From Brevibacterium permense (lineage in GTDB: Bacteria > Actinomycetota > Actinomycetes > Actinomycetales > Brevibacteriaceae), in the NCBI RefSeq assembly GCF_013280495.1, contig NZ_JABSSX010000002.1, forward strand, positions 421,491 through 485,490: a DNA stretch of 64,000 nt, in the 5' to 3' direction. The first letter of the stretch is position 1. The number at the start of each line of letters is the position of its first letter. Below the pieces are notes generated by a model. The model was not told where the DNA came from, did no database searches, and saw only the letters and a list, made by a program, of their open reading frames with translations. A program made the position numbers and the translations under genes. Positions 8,080-18,275 of this stretch are shown here, piece after piece.

Positions 8080-9467
8080 TCTGCCTTCACGACTTTCGCC
8101 GCGCGCAGGTCACGCCCTGCCTGCCCGAGGATCACGAGCGCGACCAGGACTCCGAGCAGAATCCACCACAGTGAACCGGTCATGAAGATGAGCACCATCG
8201 AGGCGAGTATCGGCACCAGGCGGCGCAGCGACCACCACACGTAGCCGCCGAAGCTCGGCATCGCCACGTTCGCCGAATCTGCGACGGACTTGACCATGAA
8301 GTTCGGTCCGTTGCCGATGTAGGTGATGGCCCCACCCATGACGGCGCCGAGCGAGACCGCGATGAGCAGCGTCTCGGGCACTCCCGCCACCTTCGGTTCG
8401 CCCGGCACCCGCGCGGCCATCTCGAAGAAGGTGACATAGGTCGGAGCATTGTCGAGCACGGAGGAGAGACCGCCGGTGAAGATGAACAGGGAGATCTCGC
8501 CCAGCGGGATCTTGTGGGCGATCTGTCCGAGGTACTGCAGGGCCGGCATCATCGTGAGGAAGATGCCGATGAAGAGCGACCCCACCTCGAGGATCGGCGT
8601 CCAGGTGAACTTGTTGAGGTTGAACCGGGCACCGCGGTCACCGACCAGGAATGACGTCACCGCGGAGACGAGCATGACGAGCTCACGCCACGGCACGAAG
8701 TCCGAGGCGCTCGCATGTCCTGTCTCGATCGCATGCATGTCGACCGAGGGGATGAACGCGACGGCCACGATGATGATCGCGAGGAACAGCAGACCGCTGG
8801 CACCGCGCAGGCCGAGTTTCGTCGCATGCTCGGCATCCTTGGCCAGCGCCTCGGCCGGCTCCTTGGCGTACATCTTCTTATCGAGTGCGAAGTAGCTGAT
8901 GAGCAGCAGGGCGTTGACGAACAGCCAGTACGGCCAGAGCCCGAACGTCCACTCGAAGGGCACTCCGCGCAGCATTCCGAGGAACAGCGGCGGATCGCCC
9001 AGCGGTGTGAGCAGACCGCCGCAGTTCGCGACGATGAAGATCGTATAGATGACGGTGTGGGTGCGGTGCTTGCGGTCCTGATTCGTGTTGAGGATCGGGC
9101 GGATGAGCAGCATCGCCGCACCCGTGGTGCCGATGAATGAGGCGAGCACACCGCCGACGGCGAGGAAGATCGTATTGTTCCGCGGAGTCGCCTTGATGTC
9201 GCCGACGAGGAAGATGCCGCCCGAGGCGACGAAGAGGCTGCCGATGAGGATGATGAATTGGAAGTACTCGAGCAGCGCGTGGATGACGGTCGTCGACTCT
9301 CCGCGGAGCAGGAACCACACGGCGATCGGCACACCGAGGATGAGCGCGACGATGAGCTTGACGAGGTTGCGATCCCAGATCTTCTCCGTGGCCGGAATGA
9401 GCGGGAGCACCGCGATGCACCCGAGCAGCAGCACGAACGGAATGATGCTCCACCAGGCCACGACCAT
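8076..9467 (-). CDS. NhaD/ArsB-superfamily sodium:proton antiporter-like permease
   Basis: 463 residues, strongly hydrophobic with about 11-12 membrane segments. Motifs GTTGAAMLLIRPIL, NCGGLLTPLGDPPLF and GGLSSVLDNAPTYVTFFEMA are those of the ion transporter superfamily containing NhaD antiporters, with the two inverted halves each carrying a polar break. The expected role is Na+/H+ exchange at the cytoplasmic membrane; a dicarboxylate or citrate substrate is the main alternative. The ATG at 9467 has AAAGGAG upstream. It precedes the MFS gene with a 4-bp overlap. Confidence 0.8.
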   Translation of the reverse strand: MVVAWWSIIPFVLLLGCIAVLPLIPATEKIWDRNLVKLIVALILGVPIAVWFLLRGESTTVIHALLEYFQFIILIGSLFVASGGIFLVGDIKATPRNNTIFLAVGGVLASFIGTTGAAMLLIRPILNTNQDRKHRTHTVIYTIFIVANCGGLLTPLGDPPLFLGMLRGVPFEWTFGLWPYWLFVNALLLISYFALDKKMYAKEPAEALAKDAEHATKLGLRGASGLLFLAIIIVAVAFIPSVDMHAIETGHASASDFVPWRELVMLVSAVTSFLVGDRGARFNLNKFTWTPILEVGSLFIGIFLTMMPALQYLGQIAHKIPLGEISLFIFTGGLSSVLDNAPTYVTFFEMAARVPGEPKVAGVPETLLIAVSLGAVMGGAITYIGNGPNFMVKSVADSANVAMPSFGGYVWWSLRRLVPILASMVLIFMTGSLWWILLGVLVALVILGQAGRDLRAAKVVKAE

Positions 9468-9662
9468 CCGGGGACTCCTTTATTCAGTGTCGACGAGCAG
9501 ACTCGTCCAGTCGACGTTGACGCTGTCTTACTCTACTGAACTCGTACGGCGCACCGGACCACGGTCTGCCACACAGACGCAGCTTGCCGCATGGACACAG
9601 AGAACCGTGGGCGATGTTCGTTGAGTTCACCGAGGCGGCCGGCAGGTCGGCAGGGATGCCGT

Positions 9663-10166
9663 TCAGTTCGCCGAGGCGGAGGCCGATTCCTCGGTGGGGG
9701 TGTGATCCTTGCGCAGTCCGATGAGCAGACCGCCGATCGCGACGATGAAGACGAGGCCGAGCCCGACGGTCAGCCCCGGTTCGGCTTGGTAGGCCTTGGC
9801 CACCGCCTTGAAGCCGAGGAACCCGACGGTCGAATAGATGAGCGCCCACAGCGATCCGCCGACGGCGAGCGCCGGGAGGTAGCGGCGGTAGCGCATCCCC
9901 GTGGTTCCGGCAGCGAGGTTGACCACGGTCTGCAGCCCGACGGTGAGGAAGCTCAGGGCCACGACGGGTGCCCCGAAGCGGTCGATGGTGTCCTCGGCGC
10001 GGCGGTATTTGGGTCCGGCCATGATCTTCTCGACTCGGTGGAACTTGCGGATTCCCTTGCGGGCGAAACGGCCGAGGGCGAAGGTGCCGCCGGCGCGGAC
10101 GACGATGATGCCGAACATGATCAGCCATGTCACTGCGATCGGAAACGACCAGTCGAGCGGATTCAT
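9663..10166 (-). CDS. DedA/VTT-domain membrane protein
   Basis: 167 residues with four or so hydrophobic segments. The central motif (GRFARKGIRKFHRVEKIM, then DRFGAPVVALSFLTVGLQTVVNLAAGTTGMRYRRYLPA) is the VTT core of DedA proteins, which are linked to undecaprenyl-phosphate or phospholipid flipping and membrane homeostasis. GAGGAG stands before the ATG. The preceding ~195 bases toward the antiporter gene hold no gene I can support. Confidence 0.75.
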   Translation of the reverse strand: MNPLDWSFPIAVTWLIMFGIIVVRAGGTFALGRFARKGIRKFHRVEKIMAGPKYRRAEDTIDRFGAPVVALSFLTVGLQTVVNLAAGTTGMRYRRYLPALAVGGSLWALIYSTVGFLGFKAVAKAYQAEPGLTVGLGLVFIVAIGGLLIGLRKDHTPTEESASASAN

Positions 10167-10318
10167 CGGTGCGGCGCACTCCTCTCTCTGGGCGTTCCGC
10201 TGCGCGGACGCACTGCGGCTTCACGGATCGGTCTCGATCATCATAGCCCCGTTAGGTTAGGTTTCCCTCACAGAGCGGCCGGTCGAGACCGATCTCACCC
10301 ACCGAGGCGGTGAACCGC

Positions 10319-11533
10319 TCAGACGAGCCCACCGTCGAGGTAGACCGAGTTGACCCGGTCCTCGATTCCACGGACGTCGGCGGTGCGCAGGTCGCCGTCC
10401 ACGACGACGAGGTCGGCCAGTCCGCCCTCGCTGATTCGGCCGACCCGATCGTCATCGAGCAGGCGGGCGGCCACGGAGGTTCCGGCGGCGAGCGCCTCCG
10501 TCGTGGACAGTCCCACCTCGGCCAGCAGGCTGATCTCTTCGAGGTTCTCCCCGTGCGGTCCGACTCCGGCATCGGTGCCCAGCGCGATCGGGACTCCTGC
10601 TGCGTGGGCCCGGCCGATCGACTCCTGATGGGCGTCGACGACGCGACGGGCCTTGTCGACGACGGAGGCGGGCAGTCCGGCCCCGGCGTCGGCGGCCTTG
10701 ATGACGGCCTGCGGGGCCTGCAGTGTCGGGACGAGGAAGGTGCCGTGTTCACACATGAGGTCGATGGCTTCGTCGTCGAGGTAGATGCCGTGTTCGATCG
10801 AACGCACCCCGGCGCGGACGGCGTTCTTGATTCCCGGTGCGCCCTGCGCGTGGGACATCACGTGCGCACCTTGGGCGGCCGCCTCGGCGACGATGACAGC
10901 GATCTCGGCTTCGGTGAACTGGGAGTGACGCGGATCGTCGCGTGGGGAGAGCACTCCCCCGGTCGAGCAGATCTTGATGTGGTCGGCCCCGGCTCGCAGC
11001 ATTTCGCGGGTCTTCTTCTGCACCTCTTCGAGTCCGTCGGCGACGCCGGACGGCCGGCCGGGGTGAGGGGCCAGGAAAGGAGACTCCGCCCCGGAGACGA
11101 GGTGGAAGTCTCCGTGGCCACCGGTCTGGGACATGATGTTGACGGCGATCGTCAGCCGCGGACCGCGCACCACACCGGTCTCCACGGCGACCTTCGCACC
11201 GAGGTCTGTGCCTCCGGCGTCGCGCACGGTCGTGACTCCGCCGTTGAGGGTGGCTTCCATATTCTTCACGGAGTTGAAGAACTGGAGCGAGAACGGGTCG
11301 TGGAAGTTCGAGGTGGCTGCCGCGCCGCTGCTCGTGAGATGGACGTGGCAGTCGATGACTCCGGGGATGATCGTCCTCCCCGTGCAGTCCACGTAGTCGT
11401 CACCTGCGTTGTGCGAACCCTGCCCTCCTTCCGCCACCGAGGCGATCCGTCCGTCGTCAATGACGACGTCGCGGGTGCCGGGCAGGAAGCGGGTTCCGTC
11501 GAAGACCGTAGCCTGGGTGAGAACTGTGACCAT
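10319..11533 (-). CDS. Metal-dependent amidohydrolase (imidazolonepropionase/prolidase-like)
   Basis: 404 residues of the amidohydrolase superfamily. Metal-binding motifs are DCHVHL near residue 60, HVMSHAQG, RSIEHGIYLDDEAID and ALGTDAGVGPHG, with a composite beta domain at both ends (TVFDGTRFLPGTRDVVIDDGRI; VGRISEGGLADLVVVDGDLR). Relatives hydrolyse cyclic amides or X-Pro-type dipeptides; the substrate is not determinable here. The ATG at 11533 has GAGGAG eight bases upstream; that site would be buried inside the coding region if an upstream ATG were used. It is divergent from the NRPS-like gene. Confidence 0.85.
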   Translation of the reverse strand: MVTVLTQATVFDGTRFLPGTRDVVIDDGRIASVAEGGQGSHNAGDDYVDCTGRTIIPGVIDCHVHLTSSGAAATSNFHDPFSLQFFNSVKNMEATLNGGVTTVRDAGGTDLGAKVAVETGVVRGPRLTIAVNIMSQTGGHGDFHLVSGAESPFLAPHPGRPSGVADGLEEVQKKTREMLRAGADHIKICSTGGVLSPRDDPRHSQFTEAEIAVIVAEAAAQGAHVMSHAQGAPGIKNAVRAGVRSIEHGIYLDDEAIDLMCEHGTFLVPTLQAPQAVIKAADAGAGLPASVVDKARRVVDAHQESIGRAHAAGVPIALGTDAGVGPHGENLEEISLLAEVGLSTTEALAAGTSVAARLLDDDRVGRISEGGLADLVVVDGDLRTADVRGIEDRVNSVYLDGGLV

Positions 11534-11834
11534 GGGCGTGCTCCTCATCGTTGAAAATTATCTGGACGACCGTGGACGGTCGGCTCCTCACATCTATCAC
11601 GGACGCTTGCTCTGTGACGAGAGGGACCGCTCCGCGCTGTGACGAGAGCGACCTCTCCGTGACGATCAGGGCGGTATCGAAGAGAACTGTGACTTAAGAT
11701 CAGACATCGGAACCGGAATGCGCACTGTTCGCGCCCCGACCCGTGTTCACGTCCGCGACACCTTCTTGGGTTATGGTCACCGGCGGCACCGGTCAGCCCG
11801 GCGCCGATCAGCTCCCGAGCGACCCGGAAGACAC
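11534..11834. repeat. Divergent intergenic region with a palindrome and an imperfect 25-bp direct repeat
   Basis: This gap separates the amidohydrolase and the NRPS-like gene. It holds the palindrome CGACCGT-GG-ACGGTCG (11567-11582) and two copies of a 25-bp unit starting CTGTGACGAGAG (11612-11636 and 11637-11661), with a further GTGACGA just after. These are possible operator sites; no regulator gene is adjacent. I see no gene. Confidence 0.5.
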
Positions 11835-14800
11835 GTGAGAGAATACGCACCGCAGTTCCCGTCCCCCGCATGGCCCCGTGAGGACCGCACCCTCATCGAC
11901 GTCCTCCTCGAGTCGGCCGCCGCGCATCCCGATCAGCCGGCTCTCGACGACGGCACCCGGGTGCTCAGCTATTCGGAGCTCATCACCGCGATCCGCGATC
12001 TCGCACTGGAGATGGCCGAGACCGGGATCGGCCCCGGTGACAAGGTCGGCGTCCGTGTCCCTTCGGGGTCGGTGGATCTGTACCTGGCGATCCTCGCCAC
12101 GCTCATGCTCGGCGCGGCCTACGTCCCCGTCGACGTCGACGATCCGGATGAGCGGGCGCGCACCGTGTTCGCCGAGGCGGCCGTGACCGGAGTGATCACC
12201 GCCGGACCGCACATCGAATCCCGCACCGACCGCGGCCCGCTCGACCGTTCCGAGCTGCGGTCTCCCACGCCCGATGACGACTGCTGGGTGATCTTCACCT
12301 CCGGGTCGACGGGCACCCCGAAGGGCGTTGCCGTCGCCCACCGTTCGGCCGCGGCCTTCGTCGACGCCGAGGCGGCCCTCTTCTGCGTCGAGGAGCCGCT
12401 GGGTCCAGGCGATCGCGTTCTCGCCGGACTGTCCGTGGCCTTCGACGCCAGCTGCGAGGAGATGTGGTTGGCATGGCGGCACGGCGCATGCCTGGTCCCG
12501 GCCCCGCGTGCACTGGTGAAGTCCGGCATGGATCTGGGGCCGTGGCTGTCGTCGCGGCAGATCACCGTCGTCTCGACCGTGCCGACCTTGGCCGCGCTGT
12601 GGCCGGCGGAGAGTCTCGACAATGTCCGCCTCCTAATCTTCGGCGGCGAGGCGTGTCCGCCCGAGCTGGGGCGCCGGCTCAGCGATGACGACCGCGAAGT
12701 GTGGAACACCTACGGTCCCACCGAGGCGACCGTCGTCGCCTGCGCCGCCATGCTCGACGGTTCCGAGCCGGTGCGCATCGGCCTGCCGCTCAAGGGCTGG
12801 GACCTGGCCGTCGTCGATGCCGAGGGCGTGCCCGTCGCCGATGGAGAGACCGGTGAGCTCATCATCGGCGGGGTCGGTCTGGCCCGCTATCTCGATCCGG
12901 CGAAGGACGCCGAGAAGTTCGCTCCCATGCCGAGCCTCGGCTGGGAGCGGGCGTACCGGTCGGGTGACCTCGTCGTCAACGATCCGGCCGGGCTGGTCTT
13001 CGTCGGTCGCGCCGACGAGCAGATCAAGCTCGGAGGCAGGCGCATCGAGCTCGGCGAGATCGATGCTGCGCTGCAGGCTCTGCCCGGTGTCGAAGGCGCT
13101 GCCGCGGCAGTGAAGAAGACCGCGGCCGGCACGGACGTCCTCATCGGCTATCTCGCCCCCGGTGCCGGTTCCGGCGAGGCCGACCTTCCCGCCTGGGAGG
13201 CCCGGCTGCGTGTCGAACTGCCGACCGCGCTCGTTCCGCGTCTGGCTCTCGTCGAGGACCTGCCCACGAAGACCTCGGGCAAGGTCGACCGCAACGCCCT
13301 GCCGTGGCCGCTCGATGACGGCGCCGAGGCCGCCGGATCCGATGAGGTCTTCGATGAGGACACGGAGTGGGTCGCCGAGCAGTGGGCCGCGGTCCTCGGT
13401 GCCCGACCCGGCAGCGATACGGACTTCTTCACCGCCGGCGGCGGTTCCCTGGGAGCAGCCCAGCTCGTGTCCCGGCTGCGCACCCGCCATCCCAGCGTCA
13501 CGGTCGGCGATATCTACGCCCACCCGCGCTTCGGCGCCCTGTCCAGGCTCTGCCTCGGCGAAGAAGGGTCCGGCATCGGACCGACGGGACCCAAGCGCAC
13601 GATCACACGGACTTCCCGGGGGATGCAGGCTTTCCAGGTTCTGCTCGGGATCCCGGTGCACATCCTCGGCGGGGTCCGGTGGGTGGTGCTGGCGATGCTG
13701 GCGGCCAATATCGGTGTCGGACTCGGCGCGGATCTGCCGCTGACTCCGTGGCCGGTCGTCGCCGTCCTCTTCCTCGTCTTCGTCACCGCCTGGGGGCGGA
13801 TGCTCATCTCAGCCGGAGCAGCGCGTCTGCTCATGATCGGGATCCGGCCCGGGGACTATCCGCGATCGGGCTGGGTGCACAAGCGGCTGTGGCTGGCCGA
13901 GCACATCGCCGATCTTGCTGCGGCGGTATCGGTGGCGAGCGCACCGTGGGTGACCTGGTATGCGAAGCTGCTGGGCAACCGGATCGGGCCCGATGCCGAT
14001 CTGCACTCGGTGCCGCCGGTGACCGGCTTCCTCACCCTCGGCGAGGGTGCGGCGGTGGAACCCGAGGTCGATCTCAAGGGCTGGTGGGTCGACGGCGATC
14101 TGCTGCGCATCGGACGAATCGACATCAGTCGCAATGCCACGATCGGTGCCCGGTCGACGCTCATGCCCGGCGCCGAGGTGGGCGTCGGGGCCCTCGTCGA
14201 AGCCGGATCCTCGGTGACCGGTCGGGTGCGGAAGAATCAGATCTACTCGGGTTCGCCGGCCGTTCGCGTCGGGAAGGCGAAGAAGTCCTGGCCTGCTCCC
14301 CCGCCCAGGCGGCGTCTGCCGTTCCTGTTCTACGCCGTGGGCTCCCAGATCAATGCGCTCCTGCCGTATCTCGCCGTGGTGCCGGGCGTCGCGCTCATGC
14401 TCGGAGTCTCCGGGGTGGAGGTCGTCGAGTCGCCCTGGCTGCTGGTCGCGTGGTCACCTGTCGTGGCCTGTCTGTGGTTCTTCACCACTGCACTGTTCAT
14501 CCTCATCGCAGTGCGGATCCTGGCGATCGGCATGGAAGAGGGAGAGTTCCCCGTCCGCTCGGCGCGCGGCTACCGGGTGTGGGCGACTGAGCGGCTGCTC
14601 GACATGGCGCGGGACCTGCTGTTCCCGCTCTACGCGTCGATGCTCACCCCGTGGTGGCTGCGCTTCCTCGGTGCGAAGGTGGGGCCGGGCACTGAGATCT
14701 CGACGGTCGTCTTCGTTCCGAAGATGACGACGATCGCGGCCGGTGCCTTCCTTGCCGATGACACGATGGTTGCCAGCTACGAGCTCGGCCACGGCTGGAT

Positions 14801-15794
14801 GCGCGCCGGCCGCGCAAAGGTCGGCAAACGTGCCTTCCTCGGCAACTCGGGAATCGCCTCCCCCGGTCGCAGGGTGCCGAAGAACTCCCTCGTGGCGGTG
14901 CTCTCTGCTGCACCGGCGAAGGCGAAGAAGGGATCGTCGTGGCTCGGTTCTCCCCCGGTGCAGCTGCGCCGCGCCGCCGTGGAATCCGACGAGTCGCTCA
15001 CCTACGCTCCGACCTTCGGGGTCAAGGCCGCCCGTGCCTTCTGGGAGACGCTGCGGATCTCATCGATCATCGCCGGCGGTGTGCTCATCACCGCTGTCGT
15101 GCTCACCATCTGGTTCTTCCTCGGACTCCCGGGCGGGGTGGCCGCTCAGTCGACGACGTTCCTCGCCTCCGTGCTGCTGGCCCTGCTCACCTCGGGGATC
15201 GTGATGATGGCCGCCGGTGCCGTGGCGGCGGGACTGGCCGTGGCTGCGAAATGGATCCTCACCGGTCCGATCCGGCCCGGGGAGCATCCGCTGTGGTCGT
15301 CATTCATCTGGCGCAACGAGGTCGCCGACTGCTTCGTCGAGCTCGTGGCCGCTCCCTGGTTCGCCCGGAATGCCGTGGGCACGCCGGCGATCGTGTGGTA
15401 CCTGCGGGCGATGGGGGCGAAGATCGGTCACGGCGTGTGGTGCGAGTCGTACTGGCTGCCGGAGGCCGACCTCGTCGCTCTCGGGGACAACTCGACAGTC
15501 AATCGCGGCTGTGTGGTCCAGACTCACCTGTTCCACGACCGGGTGATGAGCCTCGATACCGTTCAGCTCGATCCCGGTGCCACTTTGGGACCCAACAGCG
15601 TCATCCTCCCGGCCTCCGCCTTGGGTGAGAACTCCACTGTTGGAGCGACGTCGCTGGTCATGCGCGGCGAGTTCGTGCCGGCCCATGCCTACTTCAGCGG
15701 CAATCCTGTCATACCCTGGGTAGATGCCCCAGAACTTCCCTCACTCGAAGAAGAAGGCCGAGACGAAAACCGATCGAGCCGATCGCATGCTTGA
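11835..15794 (+). CDS. Pls-type NRPS-like enzyme, predicted lysine-polymerising synthetase
   Basis: 1319 residues from the GTG at 11835 (GGAAG upstream). Order: adenylation domain (~20-500; [41 protein letters not shown], lysine in PTKTSGK), carrier domain ([12 protein letters not shown], phosphopantetheine Ser about 538), then three repeats of two membrane segments plus a hexapeptide-rich C-terminal domain (membrane pairs near 610-670, 828-890 and 1070-1135). This is the architecture of epsilon-poly-L-lysine synthetase Pls of Streptomyces, where the three tandem C domains polymerise and export the chain. Hand alignment with GrsA gives specificity residues DAESIGTVVK, close to the published lysine code DAESIGSVCK. 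There is no thioesterase. It overlaps the M1 peptidase gene. A diaminobutyrate or other basic substrate remains possible. Confidence 0.85.
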   Translation: MREYAPQFPSPAWPREDRTLIDVLLESAAAHPDQPALDDGTRVLSYSELITAIRDLALEMAETGIGPGDKVGVRVPSGSVDLYLAILATLMLGAAYVPVDVDDPDERARTVFAEAAVTGVITAGPHIESRTDRGPLDRSELRSPTPDDDCWVIFTSGSTGTPKGVAVAHRSAAAFVDAEAALFCVEEPLGPGDRVLAGLSVAFDASCEEMWLAWRHGACLVPAPRALVKSGMDLGPWLSSRQITVVSTVPTLAALWPAESLDNVRLLIFGGEACPPELGRRLSDDDREVWNTYGPTEATVVACAAMLDGSEPVRIGLPLKGWDLAVVDAEGVPVADGETGELIIGGVGLARYLDPAKDAEKFAPMPSLGWERAYRSGDLVVNDPAGLVFVGRADEQIKLGGRRIELGEIDAALQALPGVEGAAAAVKKTAAGTDVLIGYLAPGAGSGEADLPAWEARLRVELPTALVPRLALVEDLPTKTSGKVDRNALPWPLDDGAEAAGSDEVFDEDTEWVAEQWAAVLGARPGSDTDFFTAGGGSLGAAQLVSRLRTRHPSVTVGDIYAHPRFGALSRLCLGEEGSGIGPTGPKRTITRTSRGMQAFQVLLGIPVHILGGVRWVVLAMLAANIGVGLGADLPLTPWPVVAVLFLVFVTAWGRMLISAGAARLLMIGIRPGDYPRSGWVHKRLWLAEHIADLAAAVSVASAPWVTWYAKLLGNRIGPDADLHSVPPVTGFLTLGEGAAVEPEVDLKGWWVDGDLLRIGRIDISRNATIGARSTLMPGAEVGVGALVEAGSSVTGRVRKNQIYSGSPAVRVGKAKKSWPAPPPRRRLPFLFYAVGSQINALLPYLAVVPGVALMLGVSGVEVVESPWLLVAWSPVVACLWFFTTALFILIAVRILAIGMEEGEFPVRSARGYRVWATERLLDMARDLLFPLYASMLTPWWLRFLGAKVGPGTEISTVVFVPKMTTIAAGAFLADDTMVASYELGHGWMRAGRAKVGKRAFLGNSGIASPGRRVPKNSLVAVLSAAPAKAKKGSSWLGSPPVQLRRAAVESDESLTYAPTFGVKAARAFWETLRISSIIAGGVLITAVVLTIWFFLGLPGGVAAQSTTFLASVLLALLTSGIVMMAAGAVAAGLAVAAKWILTGPIRPGEHPLWSSFIWRNEVADCFVELVAAPWFARNAVGTPAIVWYLRAMGAKIGHGVWCESYWLPEADLVALGDNSTVNRGCVVQTHLFHDRVMSLDTVQLDPGATLGPNSVILPASALGENSTVGATSLVMRGEFVPAHAYFSGNPVIPWVDAPELPSLEEEGRDENRSSRSHA

Positions 15795-17250
15795 TACCTA
15801 TACCCAGGGCGTCGGCAATGCGGACCTTCACATCGACCACTACGATCTCGACCTCGACTACCGGATCGGTCCGAACCGGCTCTCCGCCAGGGCGGTGCTC
15901 AAGGGACGCGTCCTCACGGACACTTCGTCGATCGTCCTCGATCTCACGGGTCTGCGCGTGACGAAGGCCAGCGTCAACGGCAAGAAGGTCCGCTTCTCCG
16001 CACGAGGGAAGAAGCTGCGGCTGACGACCCCGGTGCTGAAGAGCGACCAGCCGGTGGTCATCGACATCAGCTACACGGGCAATCCGGAACCGGCGATCGG
16101 CACCTGGGGAGACATCGGCTGGGAGGAGCTCGAAGACGGTGTGCTCGTGGCCGGTCAACCCGTCGGTGCCTCGACCTGGTTCCCGTGCAACGACCATCCC
16201 TCGAACAAATCCCAGTACAGGATCTCCGTGCTCGTCGAGTCCGAGTACACGGTGGTGTCCAATGGATCGCTGACGAAGAAGACGCGCAAGGCCGGACGGA
16301 CCCGCTGGACGTATGAGTCGACGACTCCCCTGGCGACCTATTTGGCGACGGTGCAGATCGGTCGCTACAAGTACGGGCAGATTCCATTGAGCTCCGGTGC
16401 GAAGAGGTTCGACGCCGCGATGCGCGGGGCGGCGAAGGATGCCGTTGCCGGTTCCGCCAGAGATGCCCTCTCCAGCGCTGTCCGAGGAGTCGCCGGCGCC
16501 ACCGACAAGGACGTGTCTGTTCACGATTCGTCGGGCAAGCGAACGAGGCACAGCCGGACCGAATCCCCTGTTCCACTCGGCGTCTATGCCGATGATCATT
16601 GGGATGTGGCAGTCGAACGCCTCGGTGTCCAACACGGAATGATGAACCTGTTCATCGACCGCTTCGGACCCTATCCGTTCGACGTCTATGACGTGGTCGT
16701 GACCGATGATGTGCTCGAGATCCCGCTCGAGTCACAGCCGCTGTCCGTGCTCGGGCCCAATCATCTGGGACCGGAGTGGGAGGCCGAACGTCTCGTCGCC
16801 CACGAGATGGCGCACCAGTGGTTCGGGAACTCGCTCACGCCGTCCCGGTGGAAGGACATCTGGCTCAACGAGGGCTTCGCCTGCTACGCGGAGTGGCTGT
16901 GGTCGGAGGAGTCCGGGCGTGCGAGTGCCGATGAGCGTGCGCGGCAGTGGTGGGAGGAGCTGTCCGCTCAGCCGCAGGACATCATGCTCGGTGATCCGGG
17001 CGGGCCGGACATGTTCGATGACCGCGTGTATAAGCGCGGTGCCCTGTGCCTGCATGCTCTGCGCCTCGAACTCGGCGATGCGGAGTTCTTCGCCGCTGTC
17101 GCCGAGTGGACGAAGCGGTACCGTCATTCGTCGGTGAGCACCGAGGAGTTCATCCGCTGCGTATCCGAGGTGGCAGAACGTGACATCGCCGAGGTGGTCC
17201 GGCCTTGGCTCGAGGAGCTGGAACTTCCGAAGCTGCCGGAGCTTCAGTAA
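15724..17250 (+). CDS. M1-family zinc aminopeptidase
   Basis: 508 residues, shorter than aminopeptidase N because the C-terminal helical domain is absent. The zinc site is [10 protein letters not shown] with the third ligand in [12 protein letters not shown]. The N-terminal saddle domain begins [12 protein letters not shown] lysine- and serine-rich stretch (about 220-280) sits between the domains. No signal peptide or membrane segment is seen. The gene overlaps the end of the NRPS-like gene by 71 bases from the ATG at 15724; another in-frame ATG at 15787 would reduce this to 8 bases. In poly-lysine-producing Streptomyces, M1-type metallopeptidases degrade epsilon-poly-lysine, so a role in trimming or detoxifying the neighbour's product is likely but unproven. 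Confidence 0.9.
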   Translation: MPQNFPHSKKKAETKTDRADRMLDTYTQGVGNADLHIDHYDLDLDYRIGPNRLSARAVLKGRVLTDTSSIVLDLTGLRVTKASVNGKKVRFSARGKKLRLTTPVLKSDQPVVIDISYTGNPEPAIGTWGDIGWEELEDGVLVAGQPVGASTWFPCNDHPSNKSQYRISVLVESEYTVVSNGSLTKKTRKAGRTRWTYESTTPLATYLATVQIGRYKYGQIPLSSGAKRFDAAMRGAAKDAVAGSARDALSSAVRGVAGATDKDVSVHDSSGKRTRHSRTESPVPLGVYADDHWDVAVERLGVQHGMMNLFIDRFGPYPFDVYDVVVTDDVLEIPLESQPLSVLGPNHLGPEWEAERLVAHEMAHQWFGNSLTPSRWKDIWLNEGFACYAEWLWSEESGRASADERARQWWEELSAQPQDIMLGDPGGPDMFDDRVYKRGALCLHALRLELGDAEFFAAVAEWTKRYRHSSVSTEEFIRCVSEVAERDIAEVVRPWLEELELPKLPELQ

Positions 17251-17390
17251 CGGCCTGGTTGCGGCTCAGCCGGGTCCGGTCTGCTGCGGACGGGGCCGAC
17301 CGCACCTCAGCGCAATCGCCTCACCCGAGGGAACTGATGTGCCTCGGTAGAGTCCAGCTCCCGAAGCTGTTGCGAACTCTCCGGTGTGCC

Positions 17391-18275
17391 TCAGCCGAGC
17401 TTGCGGACGAGCACGTCCGAGTCGCCGTTGCGTCCGACGGACACGAATCCGTGGTCGGCGTAGAGTTTCGCCGCCCCGTTGCCGTCCTCGACGGACAGGC
17501 TGACGGCGGGAAAGCCGCTCATCCGCGCCAGTGCACAGACCGTGTCGAGAAGGGCTCCGCCGATTCCCTGCCCCTGGTGGTCGGGCAGCACTGCCATCGA
17601 GAGTTCAGGAATGTCGGCTGCGACCCAGCCGTACCCGGTGAAGGGTGCCTGATCGTCGCTCGGCGTCAGATCGGCGGCCGCTGACCCAGCGGCCGCCGAC
17701 TCAGTTGCTGCCGGCTCAGTGGCTGAGTTGTCTGCGTCAGCGGACTCGTCGGTGTCGGTGCCCGCCGGTACGTCTGAACCTGAGCCAGCCCCAGACTCCG
17801 CGTCGGTCTCGGAGTCGGCCCCCGCCTCCGCATCACCCTCGGGCACGACCTCGCTGCGGACCACCTCGGTGCCGGTCTTGTCCAGGGCTGAGGCGAAGTC
17901 TCCACCCACCTTTTCGTCGGCCCTCCCGACGACGTCGTCGATATCGGCCAGGCGCACCCAGGCGAGTCCGACGATCGGTGACTGCGCATCGGCTTCGGCG
18001 TGCGCGGCGACGGCGATGTCTCCCTCGCGTCCCCAGCCGCGGTAGTAGAAGACGGCATCGCTGCGGAATCGGAGGTCCTCGAGTTCGATTCGGGGCCTGT
18101 CCATCGACCAGTTGAAGCACAGGTCGAGGAAGGGCAGGAAGGTCTCGTCATCGGTCTCGGACGGGAGCGGACGGATCCGTCCGCGCAGGGAGGCGGCGGC
18201 CGCCTCGGCGGAGTTGTTCTGCGAATCAGCGGAAGTGTTCTGCGGATCATGAGCGTCAGTGTGTGCAGCGTTCAT
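17391..18275 (-). CDS. GNAT N-acetyltransferase with acidic low-complexity insert
   Basis: 294 residues. The acetyl-CoA binding motif VLPDHQGQGIGGALLDTVC and following VSLSVEDGNGAAKLYADHGFVSVGR mark a GNAT fold. The N-terminal half (FLDLCFNWSMDRPRI...) and the acetyl-CoA half are separated by a Glu/Asp/Ala/Ser/Thr-rich stretch of roughly 75 residues. The ATG at 18275 has AAAGGA upstream and overlaps the MATE stop by four bases. Substrate unknown; genetic coupling to an efflux pump suggests a small molecule or drug. Confidence 0.8.
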   Translation of the reverse strand: MNAAHTDAHDPQNTSADSQNNSAEAAAASLRGRIRPLPSETDDETFLPFLDLCFNWSMDRPRIELEDLRFRSDAVFYYRGWGREGDIAVAAHAEADAQSPIVGLAWVRLADIDDVVGRADEKVGGDFASALDKTGTEVVRSEVVPEGDAEAGADSETDAESGAGSGSDVPAGTDTDESADADNSATEPAATESAAAGSAAADLTPSDDQAPFTGYGWVAADIPELSMAVLPDHQGQGIGGALLDTVCALARMSGFPAVSLSVEDGNGAAKLYADHGFVSVGRNGDSDVLVRKLG

